A stretch of DNA of 64,000 nucleotides, taken from Hymenopellis radicata (Eukaryota > Basidiomycota > Agaricomycetes > Agaricales > Physalacriaceae). Numbering within the stretch: the stretch's first letter is position 1; each line of letters starts with the position of its first letter. Below are positions 43,871 to 55,589 of the stretch, piece after piece. The notes below the pieces were generated by a model. The model saw only the letters and a list, made by a program, of their open reading frames with translations, did no database searches and was not told where the DNA came from. The DNA lies in the NCBI GenBank assembly GCA_015501595.1, contig JADNRX010000068.1:62001-126000 (forward strand). Reading direction: 5' to 3'. The position numbers were made by a program, and so were the translations under genes.

Positions 43871-44582
43871 ACTGAATTCTTCCGTGGGCTGACGCCGTTG
43901 AGTACAGCCCAAAAGGTGCGTCTACCCGCTCGCATTCAGCTCTTACTCACGTTCTCTAGAAATACTCGCGGCGATTCAAGGGACAATGACACTGACTATG
44001 ACTCGGATGTATCAACAATAGTTGGAGCACGGTCAGCACGGCGACCTCAGTACAGCTCACAACGAGACCTAGACGATACCCACTTCACGACACCATGGTG
44101 CAGCATGCTTTGATGACGACAGACGGCCCGCTGAGCGCTGCGACCCAGACCAAGGCCCATGCATTCGATTATTCATTGGTAGTAGTTGCTGATAAATAAT
44201 AAATGTTCCCGAGAGGTTGCGGTGCTATTGTTCCGAGGCATGGATTGGGCATGGTTTCCATTGAATATGTATGATACCTTTGAATGTGAATTGAAGATTC
44301 ATTCATTCACCCTGTAGGATACTTAAGTTGCTTTGAGTAAATGACTGTGATACCTGTGGCCTTCGGGGGTCCCGAGTTATCTTGAGTTGGGACTGCAGAT
44401 CACCGTGCCTTGAGTGAGTTTGAAGGCAGCTCAATGGCATCAGGATGACTCAAGCTTGTCATTGCTGCAGTCTTTGCTTTGAGATAGCCCAAGCTGTCCC
44501 AGGTCACCTCAATGCCCTCTGGTTACTCACTGTGACAGCGATCAACTCAGGCAGCCTCTGGCCCACAGGCTGTTTCCTGATG

Positions 44583-45258
44583 AATATATCGGTCATTATG
44601 CGAGAATGAGGCAGAGGTGACGACATCATTATGCTTTGTAATTGTAGTCAATAGATGTTCTCTTCTTCTTTTACCCGACAATCTTGGAAGGCCTATAAAG
44701 CTTTCTTTCCATCTATGTAAAAGTTTTGACTTTCCATCATAGACAGCAAGTGCAGAAATATATAGATGAGGTGTTGATGCTGCAAGAGGGTTAGAAATGA
44801 ATGCTGTTGCAAAGTTCCGAGCATCTTCCAGATCACAGGATAGTACAGTAGTTATGTCATCTCCTGTTTCATATTGCTGTAGTATATATTCAGTATTTGG
44901 TAGTAGCTCAATAATATTTAAAAAAACTCACAACTTTCAAAGCCTCTTGTGCAGTTCTGAGCACTGTTGAGCACTCGCCACCATAGCCAATGAGGTTCAT
45001 AGTCTCAATCCAGAAAAGAAGCTGATTATCACAAAATGAGTGTAATTTTTTAATAGCTTCAACTTGTTCATTTATAGCTGTCACTCCACAAGAACTATGA
45101 GAGAAATGTTCTGCCCAGTGGCGACAGACATAATGAAGAACAGGTGCAATGCAATTTTTGATACACTCAGTGAGGTCTAGAACTTCAGAGTCAAGGAGAA
45201 AGGAAGATGTAAGATTGCAAATGTTGAAGCGTAGATCACGCTTCATAATACTGTAGAC
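44583..45258 (-). pseudogene. NLR gene, middle part: helical linker and first half-blade
   Basis: Reading leftward: SIMKRDLRFNICNLTSSFLL, CIAPVLHYVCRHWAEHFSHS, LLFWIETMNLIGY, RTAQEALKV, then an intron with donor GTGAGT (about 44927) and acceptor CTACAG (about 44880). It continues QYETGDDITTVLSCDLEDAR, LAASTPHLYISALAVYDGKS, and the start of the first WD40 blade, VTSASFSHNDRYI, ending at the 5.1-kb element. This is the normal linker between NACHT and WD40 in fungal NLRs. No stop interrupts it. Confidence 0.82.
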
Positions 45259-45475
45259 TTTTAATCAATTCGTCAGTCACAGGTCACAGGCAACCTGGAT
45301 TTGACGAAATGTCACACTTGTCACCCAAAATTTCACGAAAACTGGCCCGGCGGGGCCCCCGCCGTCCTCCCGCCGCCGCTCCGCCGCGGCGGCTATTACC
45401 GCATATAGTAATCTGACGAATTCATATTTTCGTCAGGCCAGTCACACGTCACATGGCCTGACGAATTGAATTAAA
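45259..45475. mobile_element. 217-bp MITE-like insertion in the NLR gene
   Basis: The ends TTTTAATCAATTCGTCAG and CTGACGAATTGAATTAAA are near-perfect inverted repeats, flanked by GTAGAC and GTATAC (a possible 6-bp duplication with one mismatch). Inner parts carry TCACAGGTCACAGG against CCAGTCACACGTCACATGG and a strongly GC-rich palindromic core (about 45345-45400, GCCGCCGCTCCGCCGCGGCG). It interrupts the NLR frame between GCFTTVY and SIMKRDLRF. A TA duplication (Tc1/mariner style) is an alternative reading, but it would not leave the two parts in frame. Confidence 0.72.
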
Positions 45476-47405
45476 GTATACAGTAGTAAAACATCCTTGA
45501 GCAAGCAAGGCATGCTGAGTAATGATATTGCATGTATAGGTAGAGCTCCTCTCAAAGTCACACATGAAGTCGTAGAACGATTTGTGATACCAGTATATGC
45601 GGTCATCGTGCTTTGACACATATAACACAGCATGAAGATTCTCAATAACACCATCCACATCACATGCAGAGTCACATATAAGACTACTGAGCAGTGAAAT
45701 AGACACCGGCTCCTCTGTGCATAGAATGGTGTATAGAATTTTAAGGCGGCTGTAACAAAGTGTTTTTCCAACTGACGTGAAAACATCCTGCAGTACTTGA
45801 CTATATAGGTGATCCACCGGAAGCACATCAATACTATCAGAACGTGTAGGCCAGGCCTGTAGAAGACTATCTAACTGCCTAAGACGCTCATTGTGGTAAC
45901 CTTGTAAGATAAATCTGACTGCAGTGGCAGCATATACAAAGAGACCATCAGCCCTCTCCGCCAGCTCCTTGAGTTGAGGTGTATCACGAAGATCAGGAAG
46001 CTCGGCAGACAGAAATGTAAGAATGTCGTGCTGAACATTATCTCTCGTCACCTCCTCAAGATGGCAGACAAAGTCGGAGGCAAGAGCAGTACACCTCTCA
46101 ACCAACTTTGGCTCTCGCCGACTCGTAATGAGGAACTTGAGTCCGTTTAAATGGCTGGCTTTGACGGTAGAGATCAACTCGCTCAAGAATTCCCAGCCAC
46201 CTCGAACCTCATCCAAAGCGTCGACGACGATGAGACAAGGAGGGAAGTTGGGGAGGCGTTCGCTTGCTGATTTCTGCCATGGTTCGACAAGGAGATCCTT
46301 CATCTGTTTAGCGGAGGAATCGGCAGCATCTAAATTCGCTTGGAGAAGAGCAGTAGCGAAGGAGTGTGAATAGCGGGCTAGTTGATACACAATGGAAGGG
46401 ATGATATGTTTTCGCTCTCGCAACTCTGAGAGCTGTCGGGAGCAAAAGAAGGAAGCGCCAAGGATGCGTGGATCTTCAGCATCGAGAGACTTGCACACCG
46501 AGTACACAATCGTCGACTTTCCCGTCCCGGCTGAACCGTTCAGCCAGTATATGGATGCCGAATTCTCTGAGGACTGTTTTCGCGCCCACCCAACTAGGCG
46601 CCGAATGATCTCGACACGCGTCCCAGGAGTACACTCCCCGCGTGTGACACCAACTGCCTCAGAATCGACATCGGCATCATAACGGGCCTGACGAGACCGG
46701 GGCAAGCTATCGAGGCGGTGTTGCTTGAGATCGGAGAGGATGGCGGCGGTATTGCGGTCGATACTGAGGGCTATGCCGAGCTAGCCAGAATTTTAGGATG
46801 GATGGGTTAGCGAGGCAAAGGAGATACGCACATGAAAGTCCTTTGTGCTTGCTTCCAGCTCTTGGAAGACCCTCTTGATTGCTCTGATATCGTCGTCGCT
46901 TGTCAAGGTACGGGTCAAAAGGGACCTCGATGCCATCACGCGAAGTTTAGAAACTTGTGTAACGAGGACTCTGAGGGAAATAATATGAGGTTGGATTATC
47001 CAACTGCACAGTTACGACGTACTTGGCAAACTCCTCCATGCGTTCGTTTGCGAGTTGATATTCCGACTGCACTAGTGCGGTGTTGATAGTCTCGAGGCGC
47101 TTCTGTATTTGGGATACCATGTCGCGCATATCCTCACTGCGATCGCCAACATCCTACATTGGAATTTCAGCTCACGGCAAGCAGCGGAACGTTACGAATT
47201 CACGTACATGGAAAAGAGCAACCAATGCATTAATCGCGGCGACGGGAGTCTTGAATGGGGTTCCGTCCAGGCATTTCTCGGCTTTCTTCAACAACATCTC
47301 GATGCCACTCCAGGTGACCTTGGCTGGTCCCTTCCAGTCGATCGCAGGAGTAGATCCACGGTTGCCGCTATGGGATTTCTTGAAGGCTTTAACGACTTTG
47401 CGCAT
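45476..47405 (-). pseudogene. NLR gene, 5' part: N-terminal helical domain and NACHT ATPase
   Basis: Start 47405 (MRKVVKAFKKSHSG). Exon 1 carries WSGIEMLLKKAEKCLDGTPF and PVAAINALVALFH. Exon 2 has MRDMVSQIQKRLETINTALV, exon 3 LTRTLTSDDDIRAIKRVFQE. A long last exon contains YWLNGSAGTGKSTIVYSV (Walker A, about 46540), GASFFCSRQ, CLIVVDALDEVRGGWEF (Walker B, about 46230) and FLITSRREPKLVE (sensor 1). It ends CNIITQHALLAQGCFTTVY at the 217-bp insert. NACHT proteins oligomerise on ligand binding and trigger incompatibility or immune-like cell death. Introns are canonical and the frame is intact up to the insert. Confidence 0.88.
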
Positions 47406-48202
47406 TGCTGTTGGGAGCGATGGACGTCGTGGTATGATGAAGGAAAGCAGTAACGTGGGAAGACACATGTGAACAGCATGTCACTTGAGTCCATCATCGG
47501 CGCTGGGAAGAGACCGTATGATCTCGCCATATATAGCGCATACACGACGCGTCTGCGATCCGTTCTGGCGCGTCGCCGGCCATCTCCCGCAGACATGCGA
47601 ATTCGCAGCCTGATCTGAGCGCGTACGGACCGCCGCCGCTTGCTACATTTCCCCCTCGATGGCGCTCAACTTTAGCGCCGTCCACCGAATCCTGCACCAC
47701 CTGAACCAATGTGCCGTTCTTGGATCTGTATTACAGGGCTGGGTTTGGGGTGGGAGCGACTGTTGTATTTGGCGGGGGGATGTGTATCATCCAACGGGGC
47801 CGAGTGCTGTTATGTCTGCAGGATTAGATAACGAGTGATACAAATACAAGATCTGCCCACCTCGCTTTTCCTTCTTCTCGCACCGAGCGTCCGTACGAGT
47901 TTTCCATTCTCTTCCATTCTTCCTGGCTCAAGTCCGGCATAGAATCGGGCGACCAGCCACGGGAAATTTTCCTCGACACGTCGTTCATTGAGATGCCCAT
48001 TTGACGACATTGTCAAAGCGCATGTCTCCGATGTATTGAAGTGAGGCTAGAGAATGCAACGAATGTGAGCAATAGAGTACGGAGTGTAAGATTAAATCTT
48101 GGCACATATGCTTGTGCGTAGAGCATTGAGGTAGCGTCGACGGGCCACGGCAGGACTGAGGTATCGAGAAATAATAAGTAGCATTTCAAGATCGACCGAC
48201 CT
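47406..48202. other. Intergenic region
   Basis: This lies between the NLR 5' end and the PPWD1 3' end. Minus-strand frames (47810-48016 and 47494-47709) are open but unrecognised and mutually out of frame. A hidden small exon or relic is possible; I cannot support one. Confidence 0.35.
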
Positions 48203-50592
48203 CTACTCAACATCAATATTCACAATCTTAATATCCTCAAACGGCTTGTCCCCCTTATTCGTCTTCACATTCTCAATCGCATGCACAACCTCCAGCCCCG
48301 AAATCACCCTTCCAAAGATCGTATGCTTCTTATCCAACCACGGCGTCGTCGTCGTCGTAATAAAGAACTGCGACCCATTCGTTCCCGGACCGGCATTCGC
48401 CATGCTCACAGTGTACGGCCTGCCGCGTCATCAGTCAACTATTGCCTATCACAAGGGAGGAGGAAACACACACCTGTCATGCTTCAAATCGTCCGAAAAC
48501 TCATCCTCAAACTCCCGCCCCCAGATCGAGTCCCCACCCGTCCCGTCCCCGAGCGGGTCGCCCGTCTGGATCATAAACTTGGGAATGACGCGGTGGAAGA
48601 TCACGCCCTCAAAGTAGCCGCTCCTCGAGTGTCCGACAAAGTTCTCCACGGCCTTGGGGCCTGTTGCGGGAACAGGCGCATGTGAATGTCGCCGAGTGTA
48701 GTGTGGATTGTGGCCGAGTTGGCGAGAGGTGACGGTCCGCTGGATGCGATGGGCGCAGCAGATGCAATGTTCTGTTCCTCGCGTGTGGGACGCTCGTTGA
48801 ATACATCTCGTTCGCCTTCCTTGTTGTCACTGTGAAAGGTTGGGAATGTACGAAAGGAGACAATAAGGAACATACGGTTCCGAGCGTGTAAAGATGTAGA
48901 AGCGAGGGCGCTTGTAAGCCGTACAGAACATGTTCGGATCTCTTTGCGCCTTATCTGCTAAGATGGGATTCGCAGACGCAGCCATTGCCTGAAATCAAAA
49001 TAAGCGCCCGATGATGTGATGCTCATCAAAGTGTTCATACCATTGTCGTCACAGACCGCTTAGCAGGTGCGCCCTGATAAATGCTAATGTTCAAGAAACG
49101 AATGGCCTCATCCTTGCCCAGCAGGCGCACGACGCGGTTAGTCACAATATTCAGCACTATTTTCAGATTAAGAGCCAAATCCATCGAAAGAGAGGAGCGA
49201 ACATACCTTTGATCCCAAGTAGCGACGGATACAGAATGAACGCGCCACTCTCGTCCCAAACAGCATTGCTCCAGTGTCCAGGGATGAGCCCGTCCGGACC
49301 AGGCAACTCGAGCTCTCGCTCCGTCGCCAATCGCCTCCCAAACTCCATGTCCTCGACTTTGTACACGGCAGTACCTGCCTGCTGCATCTCCTGAATGGCG
49401 GTCAGAGACTCATCATATTTCCTGGTGAGCTTCCCGGTGAGGAATGAAAAAACTCGAATTTGCCTGTCAGGAAGGGAGAATGTGACGAAGGAGGAAGAGT
49501 CGGGAGAGAGCGTGATGCAGGTAGGTATGGATTTGGACTAGGCAGTTGTGAGATGGATGAGCAGTAGCTGTGATAGAACTAACCTTCTTGAATTCATACA
49601 AGTCTGTCTCGCTTTTGAACGACCACATCCCTGGGACGTTCTTGGGTAAAGTGAATGGTTCAATGGGCTGCCAATACTCGACGAAGCCGCCTTCATCCGC
49701 CGAGATGACAGTGTCATAACGGTCGCTGTACTAGTAAACGCGTCAGATATGGGCCGGGAAAATGCAGAGAAAACGCGCGTACTGTCATGACATGCACGGG
49801 GAAACGGTGCAAATTCTCAATGATTTCCAAAGGTGTGTTGGCGCCTCTGCCCTCGTACAGTCTAATGACCCCAGAAATGGAATCTGCAACGGCCAATATA
49901 CCTTGTGCCTGGCCGCTTCGATGTACCCAGCAGCATGAGCGTGGTTTGAAGCCAAGGTTGATAATGTTGATCATATCTGTGAATCGCGTCAGTACTTGGG
50001 ATGTTTAACCAGGTGTTAGAATACCAAAGTTGACCACATCGAAACTTTAGCAGTTCCATCTTCGGACACGGTGGCAAAGAGCTGTCCGTCTGCGCTTGCA
50101 GAGACTGAGATTACGGGTGTTACATGAGCGCGATAGTGCTTCACGAATTCAATGCCGTTGTCCTGCTTTTTCCACAACTTGAGATGTCCATCAACAGACG
50201 TCGTGATAATGAAATCAGTTCTATGCTGCGCATTAGAACACACTTGAATCTCTAGAATAATTACACACTTTGTTACAACCACAAAGTTGACGGTGTCGCG
50301 GTGCATAAAGCTCTTGTAGTATGGTCGGTATTCGGGAGATGCTCCAAGTAGAGCTTTTCATGGGGTAAAACTAACAAAATGGTTCTGTGTCCCTTGAGGC
50401 TCAAAATGGAGGAAATGAGATGGTAAACGCACCTTTTCGTTTCTTTTTGAGTCCACCTTCGTCGCCAGCGGGCATCGGCATTGGACCGACATCGTCGTCG
50501 CTGTCGTCTCCATTCTGGGCATCGTTGGTAACGTTCTCAGGTTTGTCGTCGTCGCCGTCGCGGGCACGCTTTCCGAGGACTGGATCGGCCAT
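48203..50592 (-). CDS. PPWD1-type cyclophilin (WD40 plus peptidyl-prolyl isomerase)
   Basis: Start 50592 ([18 protein letters not shown]) gives an acidic, nuclear-style N-terminus. WD40 sequence follows: [87 protein letters not shown]. The cyclophilin domain starts at [19 protein letters not shown], with [19 protein letters not shown] (catalytic Arg), [13 protein letters not shown] and the Trp in [13 protein letters not shown]. It ends [11 protein letters not shown] at 48203. PPWD1 proteins act in the spliceosome; the S. pombe relative is Cyp15-like. Several short GT-AG introns are needed. It appears complete and diverges from POLG over 165 bp. Confidence 0.93.
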
Positions 50593-50757
50593 GCTGGTCG
50601 AGGTTCAAGTCTGTGCTTGCCAACACCGCACAAAGTAAACAAACGCGATAAGATTGGGTTTGCAGGGCAGTAGCCGTGTTTTTCACGACCACCATTCGCT
50701 CCTTCAATTCTCATTAATTTGGTCTATTCTCCGCGTTGAACGCCCCATGAGCGCCAA
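50593..50757. promoter_or_regulatory. Short divergent promoter of the PPWD1-type gene and POLG
   Basis: Only 165 bp separates the two start codons, so the two genes must share a promoter region or have overlapping 5' regions. No specific element is recognised. Confidence 0.6.
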
Positions 50758-53700
50758 ATGCGCAGAACTGTTCAACAATTCCCAAATCCTGGTCTGTCTC
50801 GGTGGTTTCACTGTTCTCCAACCGCTACCGCCCAAGCGCAACGAGCGCGACCGAGCATCCCCAACATCCTCCACAGACCGACGCCTACCAAAACTGCGCA
50901 GAAAGGTGAAGAGCAAGAACAGCAAGTTAAGACAGTGCCCAAACATGGTAAGCAGTCAACTAAAGCAATGTTGAGATGGCCGCCTTACCTTTCCTTCCAG
51001 TCAAACGAAATGCGCTCGGAGTACAGATGTTGTCGCGGACAATCCACGAACAGGTCTTCAAAAACTGCTCTTTCCCATCTCCCCCACAAATGTACACCAA
51101 TATCGCCCTCGAACACCTTGCCGCACACGAACTCGATCCCAGTCAATCCTCAAACTTACCCTCCACCGAATTCACATTACCTCCTCTGCAGGGCAACAAC
51201 CTCCTTGAGCACTTTTACCGTATCGGTACGGCCACCGCAGATCCTTACTATGACTTTGCGCATACCTTTGCCGAGTCAGAGTTGCCTCCCCGGCCAGACA
51301 ATTTCGACCTTCAGGCTGGCTGGACAAAGTATATCTACAACAAGGATGGATCCAGCTACTCTGAACATGTCGCATACCCTGTGCACAAAGGCTCTCCCGA
51401 AGAGATGCTCTGTTTCGATGTCGAGACGCTGCCCAACTACCATACATATCCCATCATGGCGTGTGCGGCCTCGCCGAACGCGTGGTATGTCTGGATATCG
51501 CCGTGGCTCTTAGACCCCTCCTCCACCTCCCGGAACACCTCATTCCTCTGGGCCCTACAGAGGTTCCTCGTGTCGTCGTTGGTCACAATGTTTCTTACGA
51601 TCGTGCTCGTATTCTCGAGGAATACCATGTCAATGGTACCCAGAACCGTTTCCTCGACACGATGGCGCTGCATGTCGCCGTGAAGGGTATTTCATCTCAC
51701 CAACGTCCTGCGTGGATGAAGCATCGGAAGAATAAAGAAGAGGACAAACAGCGGCGGGAGGAGGCTGTGGAGGCTATAGTCACCATGCTCCAGGACATCC
51801 AAGAGCAGTTGAACGATATGCATAAAGAGGCACAGGACGGGACACCTGCTGATGAAGAGAAACGCTCTCAGCTCACGCGTCTCTGGCAGGATCTCCAAGA
51901 ATCATTACCCATCTTACAGACATCCCTCGAGTCTGACACTTTCACTCCTGGGCCGCCTCCCAGTAGCGCTGAGGAGAGTGACGAAGTCGATCGAAAGAGT
52001 TGGGAAGATCTCACCGCCATGAATTCCCTTGTCGATGTCGCCAAACTCTATTGCAACATAGACATCTCGAAGGAAATCCGTGGCGACTTTATGACCTCCA
52101 CTCCAGAAGAGATTCTCGCTGGCATCACCGACTACCTTAGTTATTGTGCCTCGGACGTCTACGTGACTCACCAGGTGTACAAAAAGGTCCTACCGGGTTT
52201 CTCGTCAAGCTGTCCGCACCCTGTGAGCTTCGCTGGGATGCTCACGATGGGAAGTGGATTTCTGCCCGTTAATGAGCAATGGGAGGCTTACTTGGAGAAA
52301 GCGGAAGCGATATGGAATAGATTGGAAAAGGGTGTAAAGGACGGATTGGAGTCTCTTGCGAGAGCCGCGATGGCGTCCTTCAAGTTAGACGAACCGAATC
52401 AGTTTGACGACGATCCTTGGTTGAGTCAATTAGACTGGTCTCCAAAAGCTGTTGGGAAAACTCGTGGTCTTTCGGACCCTAACTCGGAAGCTGCTGTTGA
52501 TGTACGTTGTATTCTCTCTGTTTCTTGAGCTTTGTTCATGGTATTGCAGGATGTAGCGCCGAAGGAGGAAAAATCAGCTGACCCTATCTGGTACTCCGAA
52601 GTTCTCGCAGACCCGCTTTCCAAGAAGTCGTTAGAGCGTCATCTCCCTCTCCTACTCCAGCTGTCGTATCAAGGGAATCCTCTCTTATTCACACCCAAGG
52701 AGAAATGGCATTACATGTCGCCAGGTGACGATGGTGAACCCCAAGTCACCCGCCTTCCCACCTCTAAAAAGGGCATGAAAACATCTACTCTTCTCAGTTC
52801 TCGTCACGCGTTGATCCTGCTCAATAGCGGGGAGATGGACTCGTGCGATGTTGAGTTGGCTAAGCGTGTTTGCGCTGGCGAAGCCTCACCCGACGTGGTT
52901 GTCGCTTTGGCCAAATCGGTGCTCGAGCGAGGTCGGACTGACGAAGATGCTTGGAGTCGCCAGTTGGACTGGAAGGAGACCGATGCGGATGTAGCGAGGA
53001 CGGTGCCCCCAAGGCGAAGCGAAAGACCAAGCCCAAAGTCGCAAAGCCGCCGTCGGTTTATTGGCCCAAGTGGTTTTGGGATTGACGAAACCGAAGAAGG
53101 GCATGCCCCCGGTTCTCTAGATATCACGATGAAGAACCGCTTCGCTCCCCTTTTTCTCAAGCTAGCATGGCACGGTTACCCCGTCTATCATTCGCGCGAA
53201 CACGGTTGGACCTTCCGTATTCCACCCCCGCTGATGGCCAACCACTCGATAAATTCAAGCACTTGAAGCCGCTTAGTTTCATTGACGATGCGGACACAAA
53301 ACTCACTGCACTCTTGGAGAACGGGTATACATTCTACAAACTCCCGCACAAGGACGGCGAGACGGCCAATGTTGGGAGCCCGCTTGCGAAGAGCTTCTTC
53401 GGGTATGCGTCTGACGGTACCCTCCGCAGTGGTGCTGGGGAGGCAGCAAAGGAGATGGTCGACGTCGGCGTGCAGTGCAGCTACTGGGTCAGTGCGCGTG
53501 ATCGTATTCTCAACCAGATGGTCGGGTGGCAGGATCTCAAGGGCAAGAAATGGGACATGGGGCTTCCCGCCGAGCAGGATCCTGCGACTACGGCGGACGG
53601 CGAGCTGCCCACAAAGTGGGGTATGATCATTCCTCAGGTCATCACCATGGGCACCGTTACACGTCGTGCTATAGAGAAGACGTGGTTGACTGCGAGCAAC

Positions 53701-54993
53701 GCCAAGAAGAACCGCGTTGGGTCGGAGCTGAAGGCGATGGTGCGCGCGCCGCCTGGGTACTCGCTCGTCGGCGCCGATGTCGACTCTGAGGAGCTGTGGA
53801 TCTCGAGCTGTATGGGCGACGCGCAGTTCGGGTTGCATGGCGCTACTGCGATCGGCTGGATGACGCTGGAGGGTACGAAATCTGCGGGCACCGATCTCCA
53901 TTCCAAGACGGCTAGCATCCTGGGTATCTCTCGCGACCAGGCGAAAGTGTTCAACTACTCGCGTATCTATGGTGCTGGGATGCGTCATGCGATGACACTT
54001 CTGCAGCAGAGTAACTCGAATTTGTTGCTTGAGGACGCTCAGAAGCTCGCGCAGAACCTTTATACCTCGACGAAGGGCAAGAACACTCATCGGACTGAGA
54101 TGTTTGGGAGGAAGTTTTGGTATGGCGGCACGGAGAGTTATGTCTTTAACAAGCTCGAGGAGATTGCGCTCTCTGATATGCCACAGACGCCTGCTTTGGG
54201 CTGTGGAGTGACTCACGCTCTATCGAAGGCCAATCTTCCTGAAGGGTTCGGTTCGGATTACATGCCTTCCAGGATTAACTGGGTTGTGCAGTCCTCCGGT
54301 GTCGACTACCTCCATCTCTTGATCGTCTCCATGAATCACCTAATCACGAAGTACGACATCCAGGCTCGTTATCTCATCTCAGTGCACGACGAGCTTCGCT
54401 ATCTGGTAAAGGATGAAGACCGCTACCGCGCCGTTCTCGCGCTACAGATAGCCAACCTGTGGACGCGGAGCATGTTCGCGTATCGATTGGGGATGGACGA
54501 CCTCCCTCAAGGCGTCGCGTTCTTCTCCGCCGTCGACGTTGACCATGTCCTCCGTAAGGAAGTCGACATGCCCTGCGTAACGCCTTCCCAACCCAACCCC
54601 ATCCCCCCAGGAGAATCCTTGAACATCAGCCAGGTCTTGGAGAAAACCAACAACGGGTCGCTCTGGGCAGACGGCCGCCCGATGACGACGACGACGTCTG
54701 GCGCTTGGGCGAAGCTCGCCGGATACGGCGAGCCAGACTGTTTGGTGCATCGTGCGCCGAACCCGGCGTGGCTCCGCGCGCAGGCGACGAACGACTTGGG
54801 GGAGATCAAGCATCTCGCTAAGCAGGTTAAGGGCAAGAAGCAGAAGAAGGATGTGGCTGAGGAGAAAAAGAGTGATTATGTGCGACGCAAGTCGAGCAGG
54901 AGGGGCGCTGGTATTGGGAACGGCGAGGATGTGGACTGGTCGGAGATGATTGATCAGATTTATCAGTCTGGTCATCAGCTGAAGCTGTGGTAA
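50758..54993 (+). CDS. MIP1: Mitochondrial DNA polymerase gamma catalytic subunit
   Basis: Start 50758 gives a targeting peptide (MRRTVQQFPNPGLSRWFHCS). Intron 50948-51000 joins PKH to VKRNALGVQML. Exonuclease motifs: MLCFDVETLP (ExoI), VVGHNVSYDRARI (ExoII), YLSYCASDVYVTHQVY (ExoIII). Polymerase motifs: VGADVDSEELWISS (A), FNYSRIYGAGMRHA (B), ISVHDELRYLVK (C). A second intron joins SEAAVD to DVAPKEEK near 52500-52550. The frame shifts at about 51530, 53010, 53085, 53110 and 53227. Each is repaired by one extra base, four of them in C runs, and the protein is otherwise highly conserved. I take these as probable sequence errors, not decay. It replicates mitochondrial DNA. Confidence 0.93.
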
Positions 54994-55589
54994 ATTATTG
55001 TTGTTTATGTTTATATGCTTTTGTTCTTGCGCGTAGAATACAATCTGCTATTCGTTCCATTGGGATTGTTGAGGCGTAGTGTCATTCACACGAGCGGTTG
55101 CTGGGGTCAGTAGGACAGGAACATTCCACGCTGGATACTGTGGATTCGTGAGTTCTGTACCGTACAATGAGTCCAGTGTGCGGAGACGAGTTGGTTAGGG
55201 ATCGTAGTATGCGTGGCGGACGCGTAGAAGTACTAAGTGAGTGCGCAGCATCTATTTCCTAAAACACTGCTCCAGCAATTTTGAACTCGAACAGCTCGGA
55301 GGTGAAATTTCCAACTGTTTTCCAAACGTGGACACGGGCACGTGACACCAACCATCTTTGCAAACGATTGTCATTGTCCACAATCTGTCCACAAGTTATT
55401 GCCATTGTCAACCGTCCACGCGATTTCCATTGTTCGCAGCTAGTCCACCCTGTACGGACTAACCACGAGGCGTTCATTGTATCCCACATTTGGTAACAGC
55501 CACTCGCGATTGTCCTGCATATAAATACGGCAGCCATGCACGCTCTTCTCTTCTTTATCGACTTTTTCCCCCTGCCTTTGCCACCCGAT
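54994..55589. other. Intergenic region
   Basis: This lies between POLG and the first FunK1 gene. I see no coding signal or repeat of note. Confidence 0.5.

Larger units (their letters stand above)
39456..44582. mobile_element. 5127-bp non-autonomous DNA element inserted in the NLR gene
   Basis: The ends are CATCAGGAAACAG at 39456 and CTGTTTCCTGATG ending at 44582, a perfect 13-bp inverted pair. Flanking AA (39454-39455 and 44583-44584) is a 2-bp target duplication. Removing the element and one AA restores the WD40 codons for RYIVSSSED across the junction. Subterminal DNA on both sides is rich in CTCAAG/CTTGAG motifs (39490-39640 and 44330-44550), probably transposase-binding sites. No transposase is present. 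The interior consists of trinucleotide-rich DNA, local tandem and inverted repeats and GCGTAAGCCC hairpins. Superfamily unknown; 2-bp duplications with subterminal repeats recall CACTA elements, but the termini do not begin CACT. Confidence 0.88.

Noticed and set aside
39456..44582. The 5.1-kb segment as a long intron of the NLR gene
   Set aside because: Its edges are CATCAGG and CCTGATG, not GT-AG, it has inverted ends and a 2-bp duplication, and all other introns here are about 50-60 bp.
50758..54993. POLG as a pseudogene because of five frameshifts
   Set aside because: All motifs are conserved, each shift is one base, and four lie in C runs. Sequence error is simpler for an essential gene.
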